A stretch of 64,000 nt of DNA from an uncultured Jannaschia sp. (GTDB taxonomy: Bacteria > Pseudomonadota > Alphaproteobacteria > Rhodobacterales > Rhodobacteraceae): positions 62,001 through 126,000 of the forward strand of contig CANLTZ010000011.1 in assembly GCA_947494145.1 (NCBI GenBank), given 5' to 3'. Below the pieces are notes generated by a model. The model was not told the DNA's origin. It saw nothing but the letters and a program-made list of their open reading frames with translations, and made no database searches. This document shows positions 39,840-48,930 of the stretch, piece by piece. Both the position numbers and the translations under genes were made by a program. Position 1 is the stretch's first letter. Every line of letters starts with the position of its first letter.

Positions 39840-39924
39840 CCTCTTTTTCCGCATCTTCGACCTTTTTTGAGTCACGCAGCACGCGCGACTTCGTTCAGCA
39901 TCCCCAATGGGGGCAAATGCTGGA

Positions 39925-40947
39925 ATGTTCTCGTATCTTCTCAGGCGTGCGATCACACTGCTGCTGGTTCTGTTGGGACTGGCCATCCTGATCTTTGTGA
40001 TCGCGCGCATCGTGCCGGGCGACCCGGCCCGCATCGCCCTGGGCCCGCTTGCGACGGCGGACCAAGTGACCGAACTGCGCGCTGAGATGGGGCTCGATGC
40101 AGCCTTCCCGGTACAGCTTTGGACCTATCTGACCGGGCTTGCCCAGGGGGATCTGGGCAAATCGCTTCTGACCTCGCGCCCGGTGATGGACGACATTCGT
40201 GCGGCCCTGCCCGCCACGTTCGAACTGGTCCTGTTCACGGTTGTCCTGCAAATCGTCGTCTCGATTCCGCTGGGGGTCATGGCGGCCGTCTACCGCAACA
40301 CCTGGGTCGATAACGTGCTGCGCGTGGTCTCACTGATCGGGGTCGTCACGCCGGGCTTTGTTCTGGCCATCTTGCTGCAACTGGTCGCCGCCCATTACCT
40401 GGGCTTCTTTCCCGTCACCGGGCGGCTGGATGGCAGCATCGACTTTTCGGCTGACATAACGGGGCTTTTGGTGGTGGACGGGGTTCTGGCGGGCCGCTTC
40501 GATGTCGTGCTCGACGCGGCGCGCCACCTGTTCCTGCCGTCCATCGCACTGGCCGCCGCCGGCATTGGCCAGGTCATGCGCATCACCCGCACCGCCATGA
40601 TCGAAGTCGCGGGCCGCGACTTCATCGAGGCCAGCCGCGCCTACGGCATCCCCGAACGGGTCGTCACCTTCCGCTACATGCTGCGCGTGGCAAGCGTGGC
40701 GCCGCTGACCATTCTGGGCCTCGAATTCGCGTCCCTGATCGGAAATGCCTTCATCGTCGAATTCGTCTTTTCGTGGCCCGGTATAGCCAGTTACGGGGTG
40801 CGCACGATCCTGCAAAAGGACCTCAACGCGGTGATCGGCGTCGTGCTGGTCTCGGGCCTGTTCTTCGTGGTGGCGAACCTGACCATCGACCTGCTGTTGG
40901 GCCTTCTGGACCCGCGGCATCGCATCCGGGCGGCGCGGGACAGATGA
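39925..40947 (+). CDS. Dipeptide-type ABC transporter permease (DppB-like)
   Basis: A 340-residue inner-membrane permease. The N-terminal FSYLLRRAITLLLVLLGLAI and IARIVPGDPARIALG, with a large periplasmic loop, are typical of DppB/OppB. The EAA loop contacting the ATPase is DFIEASRAYGIPERVVTFRY. The ATG at 39925 is preferred over one at 39907 because it starts at the usual family N-terminus; both lack a strong ribosome site. It overlaps the next permease by four bases (ATGA). Confidence 0.93.
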   Translation: MFSYLLRRAITLLLVLLGLAILIFVIARIVPGDPARIALGPLATADQVTELRAEMGLDAAFPVQLWTYLTGLAQGDLGKSLLTSRPVMDDIRAALPATFELVLFTVVLQIVVSIPLGVMAAVYRNTWVDNVLRVVSLIGVVTPGFVLAILLQLVAAHYLGFFPVTGRLDGSIDFSADITGLLVVDGVLAGRFDVVLDAARHLFLPSIALAAAGIGQVMRITRTAMIEVAGRDFIEASRAYGIPERVVTFRYMLRVASVAPLTILGLEFASLIGNAFIVEFVFSWPGIASYGVRTILQKDLNAVIGVVLVSGLFFVVANLTIDLLLGLLDPRHRIRAARDR

Positions 40948-41828
40948 GCGCGCTTCTCAATGACCCCGATGCCCCGAACCGTGGGCTCACCTCGGGCCAG
41001 ATGGCCTTCTATCGGTTTCGCCGCAATCCCTTGGCGATCATCGGCGCGATCATCGTCATCAGCGTCATCCTGGCCGCCATCTTCGCACCCTGGCTGGCGC
41101 CCTCGCCCGAAAGCGCAGGGTCCTTCGTCGACTTTCGAAATCGCCACGCCCCGCCCAGTTGGGACCATCCGATGGGCACCGACAATGTGGGCCGCGACGT
41201 GCTGAGCCGGGTGATTTATGGCTACCGCGTCTCCTTGGGGCTAGTGCTGGGCGTGCTGGGCTTCGCGGTGCCCTTCGGCGTCGTGCTGGGCCTGGCTGCG
41301 GGCTATTTCGGCGGCTGGACCGAGACGCTCATCATGCGCTTCACCGATATCATGCTGGCCCTGCCGCCGCTGGCCATGGCGCTGGCGATCACCGCGGTCC
41401 TGTCGCCCAACCTGATCAATGCGATGATCGCCATCACCCTGCTTTGGTGGACTTGGCACACCCGGCTCATCTACCGGATCGTCAAGGCTCAGATGAACGA
41501 AGATTATGTCGAGGCCGCCCGCGTCGCGGGGGCCAGCGACGTCCATATCCTGTTTCGCGAATTGCTGCCCAACTGCGTCTCGGCCGTGGCGGTCAAGATC
41601 TCGCTCGATGCGGGTTTTGTCATCCTGTTTGGCGCGGCGCTGTCCTTTTTGGGCCTGGGCGTCCAACCCCCGACCCCCGATCTGGGGACCATGGTGGCCA
41701 CTGGCTCCGAATACATGCCGGAAATGTGGTGGCAGGCGGTCATGCCTGGCCTTGCCATCCTCTACGCCATCCTGGGCTTCAACCTTCTGGGCGACGGGCT
41801 GCGCGACATGCTGGACGTGGAGCTTTGA
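40944..41828 (+). CDS. Dipeptide-type ABC transporter permease (DppC-like)
   Basis: A 294-residue second permease. It has the DppC-type N-terminal region (FRRNPLAIIGAIIVISVILA), the HPMGTDNVGRDVLSRVIYG motif and an EAA loop (EDYVEAARVAGASDVHILFR). It couples to the preceding permease through ATGA overlap and to the ATPase gene through TTGA overlap, so the three are made together and in fixed order. Confidence 0.94.
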   Translation: MSALLNDPDAPNRGLTSGQMAFYRFRRNPLAIIGAIIVISVILAAIFAPWLAPSPESAGSFVDFRNRHAPPSWDHPMGTDNVGRDVLSRVIYGYRVSLGLVLGVLGFAVPFGVVLGLAAGYFGGWTETLIMRFTDIMLALPPLAMALAITAVLSPNLINAMIAITLLWWTWHTRLIYRIVKAQMNEDYVEAARVAGASDVHILFRELLPNCVSAVAVKISLDAGFVILFGAALSFLGLGVQPPTPDLGTMVATGSEYMPEMWWQAVMPGLAILYAILGFNLLGDGLRDMLDVEL

Positions 41829-43522
41829 GCCGCCTTCTGGACATCCAAGACCTGTGTATCGGGTTCAGCGCATACGGCCAGCACCGGCGCGTGCTGCACC
41901 ACGTCAACATGCATGTCGAGGAGGGGGAGCGGGTGTCGCTGATCGGGCAATCGGGCTCCGGCAAGACGGTGACGATGCGCACCATCATCGGCACATTGCC
42001 GATGCCCCCGGGAAAGGTGGAACAGGGCAGTATCCACTATGCCGGTCAATCGCTTCTGGATCTCGCCCGCGCCGAGCGCAACGCCCTGAAGGGCACGGGC
42101 ATTTCCATCGTCTTGCAGGACCCCATGCTGTCCTTCAATCCGGTTCTGACCATCGGTCGGCAGATGGACGACATCATCCGCTATGCCGATATCCGCAGCG
42201 GCCGCCGCCGCCCGAAGGCCGAGCGGCGGGCCCAGATGGTCGAAACCCTGCGCAAGGTGCAGCTCAAGGATAGCGGCCGCGTCCTAGACAGCTATCCAGT
42301 GATGCTGTCAGGCGGGATGCGGCAGCGCGTGCTGATCGGCATGGCCCTTCTCAACAAGCCTCGTCTGCTGATCGCGGATGAACCGGGCACGGCACTGGAC
42401 GTGACCACACAGGCCGAAATCCTGGCCCTGCTCAACACACTCGTGGCGAAAGAAGGATTGTCGCTGCTGCTGATCACCCACAATCTTGGCGTCGTGCGCG
42501 AAATGGCCGACCGTGTCTATGTGATGGAGCGGGGGCATATCGTCGAAAGCGGCCCGCGGGATGACATCTTCGACGCGCCCGATCACCCCTATACCCGCAG
42601 ACTGATGGCCGCGGTCCCACCGCTCTATGGTCACAAGGTCAAGACCGTCACCCACACAGGCCCCGGCGACATGGTCGCCGTCGAAGGGGTTTCGAAAGAC
42701 TTCCTGACCCGCGGCGGCTGGCTCAACCGGGTCACGGGGCAGTTCCGCGCCGTCCGCGATGTCACGCTCAACGTCGCGCGGGGGGACGTGTTCGGCGTGG
42801 CGGGCGAAAGCGGTTCCGGCAAAACGACGCTGGCCAAGATGATCCTAGGGCTCACATCCCCCAGCGCGGGGGAAATCCGTCTGGATGGTCGCCCGGTTTC
42901 CGACTTCGCCGGCACGCGCGATTTCCGCAAGCTCATCCAGATCGTCTACCAAAACCCCGGCTCATCGCTGAACCGGCGCCGCACCGTGGCCGACCAACTG
43001 GCCGTGCCGCTGAAATTCACTGGCCAGGACCGCGCCGCCATCACCCGCCGGATCGGCGAATTACTCACGCTTGTGGACCTGCCCCAAGCCTATGCGTCCA
43101 TGTATCCCCATGAGCTTTCGGGCGGCCAGAAGCAGCGCGTCGCCATCGCCCGGGCGCTGTCGGTCAATCCGCGCATCCTGGTGTTGGACGAACCCACATC
43201 GGCGCTGGATGTGCTCGTGCAGTCGACGGTGATCGACCTGTTGAACCGCCTGCGCGACGAATTCGACCTCACTTACATCTTCATCAGCCACGACCTGAGC
43301 CTGATGCGCAATTTCTGCAATCGCGTGGCCGTCATGTTGCGCGGCGAAGTGGTCGAAACCGGCCCGGTGGCCGATATCTTCGACGCGCCGCGCCACCCCT
43401 ATACCCGCGCGCTTTTGTCCGCGATCCCGGTGATCTCGCCCGAGGAAGACGCCCGCAAACCCCCTGTCACCGAAGCAGAGCGGGCCAAAGTGCTCGCCAC
43501 ATCGACCGAATTGGAGGATTAG
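41825..43522 (+). CDS. Dual-domain ABC transporter ATPase (DppD-DppF fusion)
   Basis: A 565-residue protein with two complete ATPase domains. Domain 1 has Walker A GQSGSGKT, signature LSGGMRQRV and Walker B LLIADEPGTALD. Domain 2 (from about residue 280) has GESGSGKTT, LSGGQKQRV and LVLDEPTSALD. Both end with the peptide-transporter C-terminal motif (HPYTRRLMAAVP, HPYTRALLSAIP). The start is TTG 41825, overlapping the previous stop; this is the only start consistent with the domain. It powers the importer together with the two permeases and the binding protein at 47269-48834. Confidence 0.94.
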   Translation: MSRLLDIQDLCIGFSAYGQHRRVLHHVNMHVEEGERVSLIGQSGSGKTVTMRTIIGTLPMPPGKVEQGSIHYAGQSLLDLARAERNALKGTGISIVLQDPMLSFNPVLTIGRQMDDIIRYADIRSGRRRPKAERRAQMVETLRKVQLKDSGRVLDSYPVMLSGGMRQRVLIGMALLNKPRLLIADEPGTALDVTTQAEILALLNTLVAKEGLSLLLITHNLGVVREMADRVYVMERGHIVESGPRDDIFDAPDHPYTRRLMAAVPPLYGHKVKTVTHTGPGDMVAVEGVSKDFLTRGGWLNRVTGQFRAVRDVTLNVARGDVFGVAGESGSGKTTLAKMILGLTSPSAGEIRLDGRPVSDFAGTRDFRKLIQIVYQNPGSSLNRRRTVADQLAVPLKFTGQDRAAITRRIGELLTLVDLPQAYASMYPHELSGGQKQRVAIARALSVNPRILVLDEPTSALDVLVQSTVIDLLNRLRDEFDLTYIFISHDLSLMRNFCNRVAVMLRGEVVETGPVADIFDAPRHPYTRALLSAIPVISPEEDARKPPVTEAERAKVLATSTELED

Positions 43523-43524
43523 CC

Positions 43525-45069
43525 ATGTTCCGCATAGGCGTAGATGTTGGCGGCACGAATACCGATGCCGTCGTCATGCAGGGTGACGCTATCCTGTCGG
43601 GCGTCAAATCCCCGACCACCGAAGATGTCATGGGCGGTGTCGTCGACGCGGTGGAACGGGCCCTGTCGGACGCCGCCATCACCGCCGATGCCGTGACCGC
43701 CGTGATGATCGGCACCACCCATTTTACCAACGCCGTGGTCGAACGGCGGCATCTGGCGCGCACCGCCGCGCTGCGTCTGTGCCTTCCCGCCGCGCAATGC
43801 CTGCCGCCGATGGTGGACTGGCCGGATGACATCAAGGGGGCCGTGGGCGGCCAATTCTGGATGGCCAAGGGCGGCAATGAATTCGACGGGCGCGCGATTT
43901 CCAGTCTGGACATGGCTGAACTCGATGGCATCGCCGCCGAGATCGGCGCCGCCGGCATCACGTCCGTGGCGATCACCTCCGTCTTCTCGCCCGTCAGCGA
44001 CGAGATGGAGCGCACGGCCATGGCCCGCTTGGCCGAACGCCTGCCCGGCGTGGATTTCACCCTGTCGAGCGAGATCGGGCGCCTCGGCATTCTGGAACGT
44101 GAGAACGCCGCCATCATGAACGCGTCGCTGCGGGCCCTGTCGGAACGCACGGTGGATGCCTTCGGACGCGCGCTGCACAAGGTCGGCCTGACCTGCCCCT
44201 ACTACATCACGCAGAACGACGGCACGCTGATGAGCCGTGAATTCGTGCAATCCTACCCCGTCCTGACCTTCGCGTCGGGCCCCACCAATTCCATGCGCGG
44301 CGCAGCCTTTTTGTCCGGCAAGTCCGATGCCATCGTCGTCGATGTCGGCGGCACCACCACCGATGTCGGCGCCTTGGTCAAAGGCTTCCCCCGGCCCGCC
44401 AGCACCACCGTGGATGTGGGCGGCGTGCGCACCAATTTCCGCATGCCTGACGTCTTTGCCATCGGCCTGGGCGGCGGCACCATTGTGCAAGGCGATGGCG
44501 AGACGTTGAAAGTGGGGCCCCAATCGGTGGGCTACCGCCTGACGACCGAGGCGCTGGTCTTCGGCGGCGCCACCCTCACCGCCTCCGATGTGGCCGTGGG
44601 CCTGGGCCTTGCCGATTTCGGTGACAAGGGCGCCATTGCCGGGCTCAACCCGGCGCATCTGACAGCCGTCAAAGCCCGCATTGATGAGATGCTGACCAAC
44701 GCCGTGGAGCGGATGCGCGTCTCGCCCGACCCGATCCCCGTCTTGGCCGTGGGCGGCGGCTCCATCCTGGTGCCCGACCATGTGGGCGGCCTGCCGGTCA
44801 TCCGGCCCGACCATTTCTCGGTCGCCAATGCGGTGGGCGCGGCCATCGGTCAGATCTCGGGCGAGGTGGACCGTATCTTTTCGCTCGAAAGCAAAAGCCG
44901 CGAAGACGCTCTGTCAGAGGCCCGGCAGGAGGCGACGGACAAGGCCATCGCCGCCGGGGCCAAGCCCGACAGCATCGAATTGCTGGACCAGGAAGACGTG
45001 CCCCTGGCCTATCTGCCCGGCAATGCCACCCGCATCCGCTTGAAAGTCGTGGGTGAAATGAATGGCTGA
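43525..45069 (+). CDS. Hydantoinase/oxoprolinase A-family protein
   Basis: A 514-residue HyuA-type protein with an actin-like ATPase fold. Signatures are RIGVDVGGTNTDAVV, SGPTNSMRGAAFLS, IVVDVGGTTTDVGALVKGFP and the C-terminal LAVGGGSILVPDH. Family enzymes open hydantoin-type or 5-oxoproline rings using ATP. No HyuB partner is encoded; two DUF917 proteins follow instead, the first overlapping by eight bases. It is two bases after the ATPase gene, so transport and ring opening are co-expressed. Substrate is unknown. Confidence 0.9.
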   Translation: MFRIGVDVGGTNTDAVVMQGDAILSGVKSPTTEDVMGGVVDAVERALSDAAITADAVTAVMIGTTHFTNAVVERRHLARTAALRLCLPAAQCLPPMVDWPDDIKGAVGGQFWMAKGGNEFDGRAISSLDMAELDGIAAEIGAAGITSVAITSVFSPVSDEMERTAMARLAERLPGVDFTLSSEIGRLGILERENAAIMNASLRALSERTVDAFGRALHKVGLTCPYYITQNDGTLMSREFVQSYPVLTFASGPTNSMRGAAFLSGKSDAIVVDVGGTTTDVGALVKGFPRPASTTVDVGGVRTNFRMPDVFAIGLGGGTIVQGDGETLKVGPQSVGYRLTTEALVFGGATLTASDVAVGLGLADFGDKGAIAGLNPAHLTAVKARIDEMLTNAVERMRVSPDPIPVLAVGGGSILVPDHVGGLPVIRPDHFSVANAVGAAIGQISGEVDRIFSLESKSREDALSEARQEATDKAIAAGAKPDSIELLDQEDVPLAYLPGNATRIRLKVVGEMNG

Positions 45070-46153
45070 TGTCTTGCGCGAAGTGACCGATGCCGATCTG
45101 GACGCCATCGAAATCGGCGCCGCCATCCTGGGCACCGGCGGCGGCGGCAATCCCTATATCGGCAAGCTGCGCTGCCGCGAACAGCTCAAGCTGGGCCGCA
45201 AGATCCCCGTCATCCCCTTGGCGGAGCTACCCGATGACGCGCTGGTCGTGTCGCTAGGCGGCATCGGCGCGCCGGTCGTTGGTGTCGAAAAGATCGAGGA
45301 AGGGGAAGAATGCCTTCGCGCGCTGCGGGCTCTTGAACAGGAGTTGGACGTCAAAGTGGACGCCCTCATCTCGGCCGAAATCGGCGGCGCCAATTCCATG
45401 GAACCCATGTTGACCGCCGCGCAAGCGGGCCTGCCCGTGGTCGATGGCGACGGCATGGGCCGGGCTTTCCCGGAAATGCAGATGTGTACCTGGTCCATCT
45501 ATGGCCACCGCGAAGCCCCCGGCGCCATGGCCGATGAAAAGGGCAACATCGTCGTTATTCGCGCCACGCCCGACGATGTCTGGCTGGAACGCATCGCCCG
45601 CCACGTCGTGGTCGCCATGGGCGCCGCCGCGGGCCTGGCCACGCAGCCCATGCGCGGCGATTTCGTCAAGCGCGCGGCAGTGCCCGGCACCATCACCCAA
45701 GCGCGCGACCTGGGCCGCGCGGTGCTGGACGCGCAGGCCCGCAACGCCGACCCCGTGCAGACCGTCATCGACCAGGAACGCGGGCGGCTCTTGATGACCG
45801 CCAAGATCGTCGATCTTGAACGCCACCTGAAGGGGGGGTTCGCCGTGGGTCACCTGTCGCTCGACGGGTTCGGCGACTTCACGGGCGACACGGGCCGCAT
45901 CGACCTACAAAACGAGTTTCTCATCTTCCGGCGCAATGGCGGAGTGGAGGTTTGCACGCCGGACCTGATCGTCGTGCTCGACAGCGATACGGGCCTGCCC
46001 ATCACCACCGAGATGCTGCGCTACGGCCAACGGATCGCGGTGCTGGGCCTGCCCGCCCACCCGCTGATGCGCGCGCCCCAGGCGCTGGCCGTCGTGGGCC
46101 CCGCCGCCTTCGGCTACCCCGATATCACCTTCACCCCGCTGGAGGATGCCTGA
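45062..46153 (+). CDS. DUF917-family protein, first paralogue
   Basis: A 363-residue protein of DUF917, a family later linked, to my recollection, to S-methyl-thiohydantoin desulfurase. Conserved stretches are GAAILGTGGGGNPYIGK, SLGGIGAPVVGVEK, LPVVDGDGMGRAFPEMQM, AMADEKGNIVVI, and the C-terminal PDLIVVLDSDTGLPITTE. It overlaps the hydantoinase gene by eight bases and the second paralogue by one. DUF917 proteins regularly neighbour HyuA-type proteins, which supports a joint catalytic pathway. Confidence 0.88.
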   Translation: MADVLREVTDADLDAIEIGAAILGTGGGGNPYIGKLRCREQLKLGRKIPVIPLAELPDDALVVSLGGIGAPVVGVEKIEEGEECLRALRALEQELDVKVDALISAEIGGANSMEPMLTAAQAGLPVVDGDGMGRAFPEMQMCTWSIYGHREAPGAMADEKGNIVVIRATPDDVWLERIARHVVVAMGAAAGLATQPMRGDFVKRAAVPGTITQARDLGRAVLDAQARNADPVQTVIDQERGRLLMTAKIVDLERHLKGGFAVGHLSLDGFGDFTGDTGRIDLQNEFLIFRRNGGVEVCTPDLIVVLDSDTGLPITTEMLRYGQRIAVLGLPAHPLMRAPQALAVVGPAAFGYPDITFTPLEDA

Positions 46154-47250
46154 TGGACAAGATCACCCAAATCACCCGCGCCGACATGGTGGACGCGGCC
46201 CTTGGCGGCGCGTTTCTGGGCACCGGCGGCGGCGGCGATCCCTATATCGGGCGGCTCATGGCCGAACAGGCCATCGACGCCAGCGGCCCGGTGCCCGTCA
46301 TCGACGTTGACAGCCTGGACGACGATGCCCTGATCGTGCCCGTCGCCATGATGGGCGCACCGACGGTGATGCTGGAAAAACTACCCCGCGGGGACGAAGC
46401 CATCGGCACGTTGCGGTCCCTTGAAGCCGTACTGGGGCGCAAGGCCGATGCGGTCTTCTGCATCGAGGCAGGCGGCCTCAACTCCACCATCCCGATCGCC
46501 GTGGCCGCCACGGCGGGCCTGCCCATCGTGGATGGCGACGGCATGGGGCGCGCCTTCCCCGAATTGCAGATGGTGTCGATGACCATGTTCGACGTCCATG
46601 CCTGCCCCATGGCCATGGCCGACGAAAAGGGCAACGCGCTGGTGCTCAATGCCGTCGACAACCTGTCGACCGAGAAATTCGCCCGCGCCATCACCGTCGA
46701 AATGGGGGGCGCGGGGCTCATCGCGCTTTATCCGATGTCGGGCGCCCAGGCGAAACGCGCCATCCTGCGCGGCTCCCTTTCGCTTATCGTCAGCATCGGG
46801 CGCATCATCCGACGCGAACAGGCCGCCAACCGTAACCCGGCGGAACGGCTTGCCGCCGATTTGGGCGGGATGCGCCTGTTCGAAGGCCGCGTCACCGATG
46901 TGGACCGCCGGACCGAAGGCGGCTTCGCCCGCGGGCGCGCCACTTTCGAAGGGCTGGACAGCTACCAGGGCCAGACCTTCACGCTGCAATTCCAGAATGA
47001 GTTTCTGATGGCCGAGACCGAGGATGGCACAGCGCGCGCCATGACCCCCGACCTGATCTGCCTGCTCGATCTGGAAACCGGAGAACCGATCACCACCGAG
47101 CAGATGGCCTATGGCTATCGGGTGATCATCTTCGGCCTGCCCTGCGACCCGAAATGGCGGTCCAACCATGGCCTGCAACTCGTGGGGCCCGGCTACTTTG
47201 GCTATGCTACTGAATACCAACCCATTGAAGATCTGAACAAATCAGACTGA
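46153..47250 (+). CDS. DUF917-family protein, second paralogue
   Basis: A 365-residue paralogue of the preceding protein with matching motifs: GAFLGTGGGGDPYIGRL, MMGAPTVMLEKLP, LPIVDGDGMGRAFPELQM, MADEKGNALVL and PDLICLLDLETGEPITTE. The two are clearly diverged (perhaps a third to half identical by eye), so this is an old duplication kept in tandem, probably as a heteromer or for two substrates. The ATG at 46153 overlaps the previous stop (TGATG). Confidence 0.88.
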   Translation: MDKITQITRADMVDAALGGAFLGTGGGGDPYIGRLMAEQAIDASGPVPVIDVDSLDDDALIVPVAMMGAPTVMLEKLPRGDEAIGTLRSLEAVLGRKADAVFCIEAGGLNSTIPIAVAATAGLPIVDGDGMGRAFPELQMVSMTMFDVHACPMAMADEKGNALVLNAVDNLSTEKFARAITVEMGGAGLIALYPMSGAQAKRAILRGSLSLIVSIGRIIRREQAANRNPAERLAADLGGMRLFEGRVTDVDRRTEGGFARGRATFEGLDSYQGQTFTLQFQNEFLMAETEDGTARAMTPDLICLLDLETGEPITTEQMAYGYRVIIFGLPCDPKWRSNHGLQLVGPGYFGYATEYQPIEDLNKSD

Positions 47251-47268
47251 TAGCAAGGAGGATGAAAG

Positions 47269-48834
47269 ATGAAACTCTTCAAGACAACCACCGCCAGTCT
47301 TGCGCTGGCAACCGCGCTTTCAACGGGCACGGCCCTCGCCGACAACGTCGTCACCGTGAACGCGGTGCAGATCTTCGGCACGATCGATCCCGCCAAGATC
47401 AACGACTATACGGAGTATATGGCGGGCGTGAACCTCTATGAGGCGCTCACCACGTTGGACGGCACGGGCGCGATCCAGCCCCTGCTGGCCGAAAGCTGGA
47501 CTGCCTCGGAAGACGGCCTGACCTGGACCTTCACCCTCAAGGAAGGCGCCACCTTCCAAGACGGCACGCCCATTGAGGCCAAGGACGTGGTCTGGTCGGT
47601 GAACCGGCTGCTGTCGATCAACGAAGGCCCCGCCTATCTGTTCGAAGGCATTCTGGAAGAAGGCTCCGTCACGGAAGTGGACAGCCGCACTGTGCAGTTC
47701 ATCCTGTCCCAGACCTATGCCCCCTTCCTGACCACCACGCCCATCCTTTTCGTCGTCAATTCCGACCTGGCCATGGAAAACGCCACCGATGACGACCCCT
47801 GGGCGCAGGATTTCATCGCCAACACGTCCATCGGGGCGGGCGCCTTCATGCTCGATAGTTGGGAACGTGGCGCTGGCATGACCATCAAGGCCTATGACGG
47901 CTACCATCTGGGTTGGGGCGAAGACAGCATCGACGAAGTGCGCTTCATCGTCACCAACGAAGAAGCCACGGTGAAGGCGCTGGCCGCCTCGGGTGAGCTT
48001 TCGATGTCGTCGGACGGACAGGCGCAGGAAACCTATGACAGTATCGGCGCTTTGGAGAATTATCGCATCGTGGAATACCCCACGGCGACGAACTTCTACT
48101 TTAAGCTCAACAACAGCCGCCCACCCACCGATGATGTCAACATCCGCAAGGCCATCGCCTATGCGACGGATTACGACACGATCCGCGACATCATCCTACC
48201 GGGGGAGCCGCTGACCGGGCCCATGCCGCCGATCTTCGCCGATGCCTATCCCGACGATGTGGAGCCGCCGGTCTTCGACCTGGCCCGCGCGCAGGAATAC
48301 GTGAATGCGTCGCAATACGCGGGCCAGGGGCCCATCGATATCGAGATGATGTATGTCGCGGGCCTCGCCTTTGAGGAAGAAATCGGCCTGCTGATGAAAT
48401 CCATCCTCGACAGCATCGGCTTCAACCTGATCCTCAAGCCCGAACCCTGGAACCGCATGACCGAACTGGCGGGCGACGTGACCACCACGCCCGCCATCAA
48501 TCAGGTCTTCTACGGCGCCACCTATCCGTCGCCCGACACCTATTTCTTCACCCAGTACCACAGCCGGGCGGCGGGCACCTGGGCGTCGATGGAATGGGTG
48601 CAGGACCCGGACGTGGATGCGATGATCGACGCCGCCCGCTCCACCACCGACGTGGCCGCGCAGAATGCGATCTATCAGGATTTGCAGCGCAAGCTGGTGG
48701 AAGACCAAGTGGGCGTCTTCCTTCTGACCCAGCGCAGCCAGCAAGCGTTCCACGAATGCCTGCAAGGCTTCACCTGGGTGCCGATGCAAAGCTTCGAGTT
48801 CAACTTCCACACGATGAAGTGGGTCTGCGACTGA
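47269..48834 (+). CDS. Peptide-type ABC substrate-binding protein (DppA family)
   Basis: A 521-residue periplasmic binding protein with a Sec signal peptide (MKLFKTTTASLALATALSTG then TALA, cleavage near residue 24). Family features are LYEALTTLDGTGAIQPLLAE, SWTASEDGLTWTFTLKEGAT, DGTPIEAKDVVWS and the C-terminal domain. The ribosome site AAGGAGG is excellent, which fits the high expression usual for binding proteins. It is the last gene of the operon, before a strong terminator. The ligand is unknown; neighbours suggest a hydantoin-like or small peptide-derived compound. Confidence 0.94.
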   Translation: MKLFKTTTASLALATALSTGTALADNVVTVNAVQIFGTIDPAKINDYTEYMAGVNLYEALTTLDGTGAIQPLLAESWTASEDGLTWTFTLKEGATFQDGTPIEAKDVVWSVNRLLSINEGPAYLFEGILEEGSVTEVDSRTVQFILSQTYAPFLTTTPILFVVNSDLAMENATDDDPWAQDFIANTSIGAGAFMLDSWERGAGMTIKAYDGYHLGWGEDSIDEVRFIVTNEEATVKALAASGELSMSSDGQAQETYDSIGALENYRIVEYPTATNFYFKLNNSRPPTDDVNIRKAIAYATDYDTIRDIILPGEPLTGPMPPIFADAYPDDVEPPVFDLARAQEYVNASQYAGQGPIDIEMMYVAGLAFEEEIGLLMKSILDSIGFNLILKPEPWNRMTELAGDVTTTPAINQVFYGATYPSPDTYFFTQYHSRAAGTWASMEWVQDPDVDAMIDAARSTTDVAAQNAIYQDLQRKLVEDQVGVFLLTQRSQQAFHECLQGFTWVPMQSFEFNFHTMKWVCD

Positions 48835-48877
48835 AGCGGCTTTCACGTGGCCTGAGCCGGGTCGGTCGATAGCCCGT

Positions 48878-48908
48878 CCGACGCCCCGCCCTGCGGGGCG
48901 TCGGTTTT
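48878..48908 (+). terminator. Strong Rho-independent terminator of the ABC/hydantoinase operon
   Basis: A 12-base-pair perfect stem (CCGACGCCCCGC with GCGGGGCGTCGG), three-base loop, followed by TTTT, 43 bases after the binding-protein stop. It closes the operon that starts near 39.9 kb. Confidence 0.93.
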
Positions 48909-48930
48909 GACCGGACCCGCAGACGCCAAG

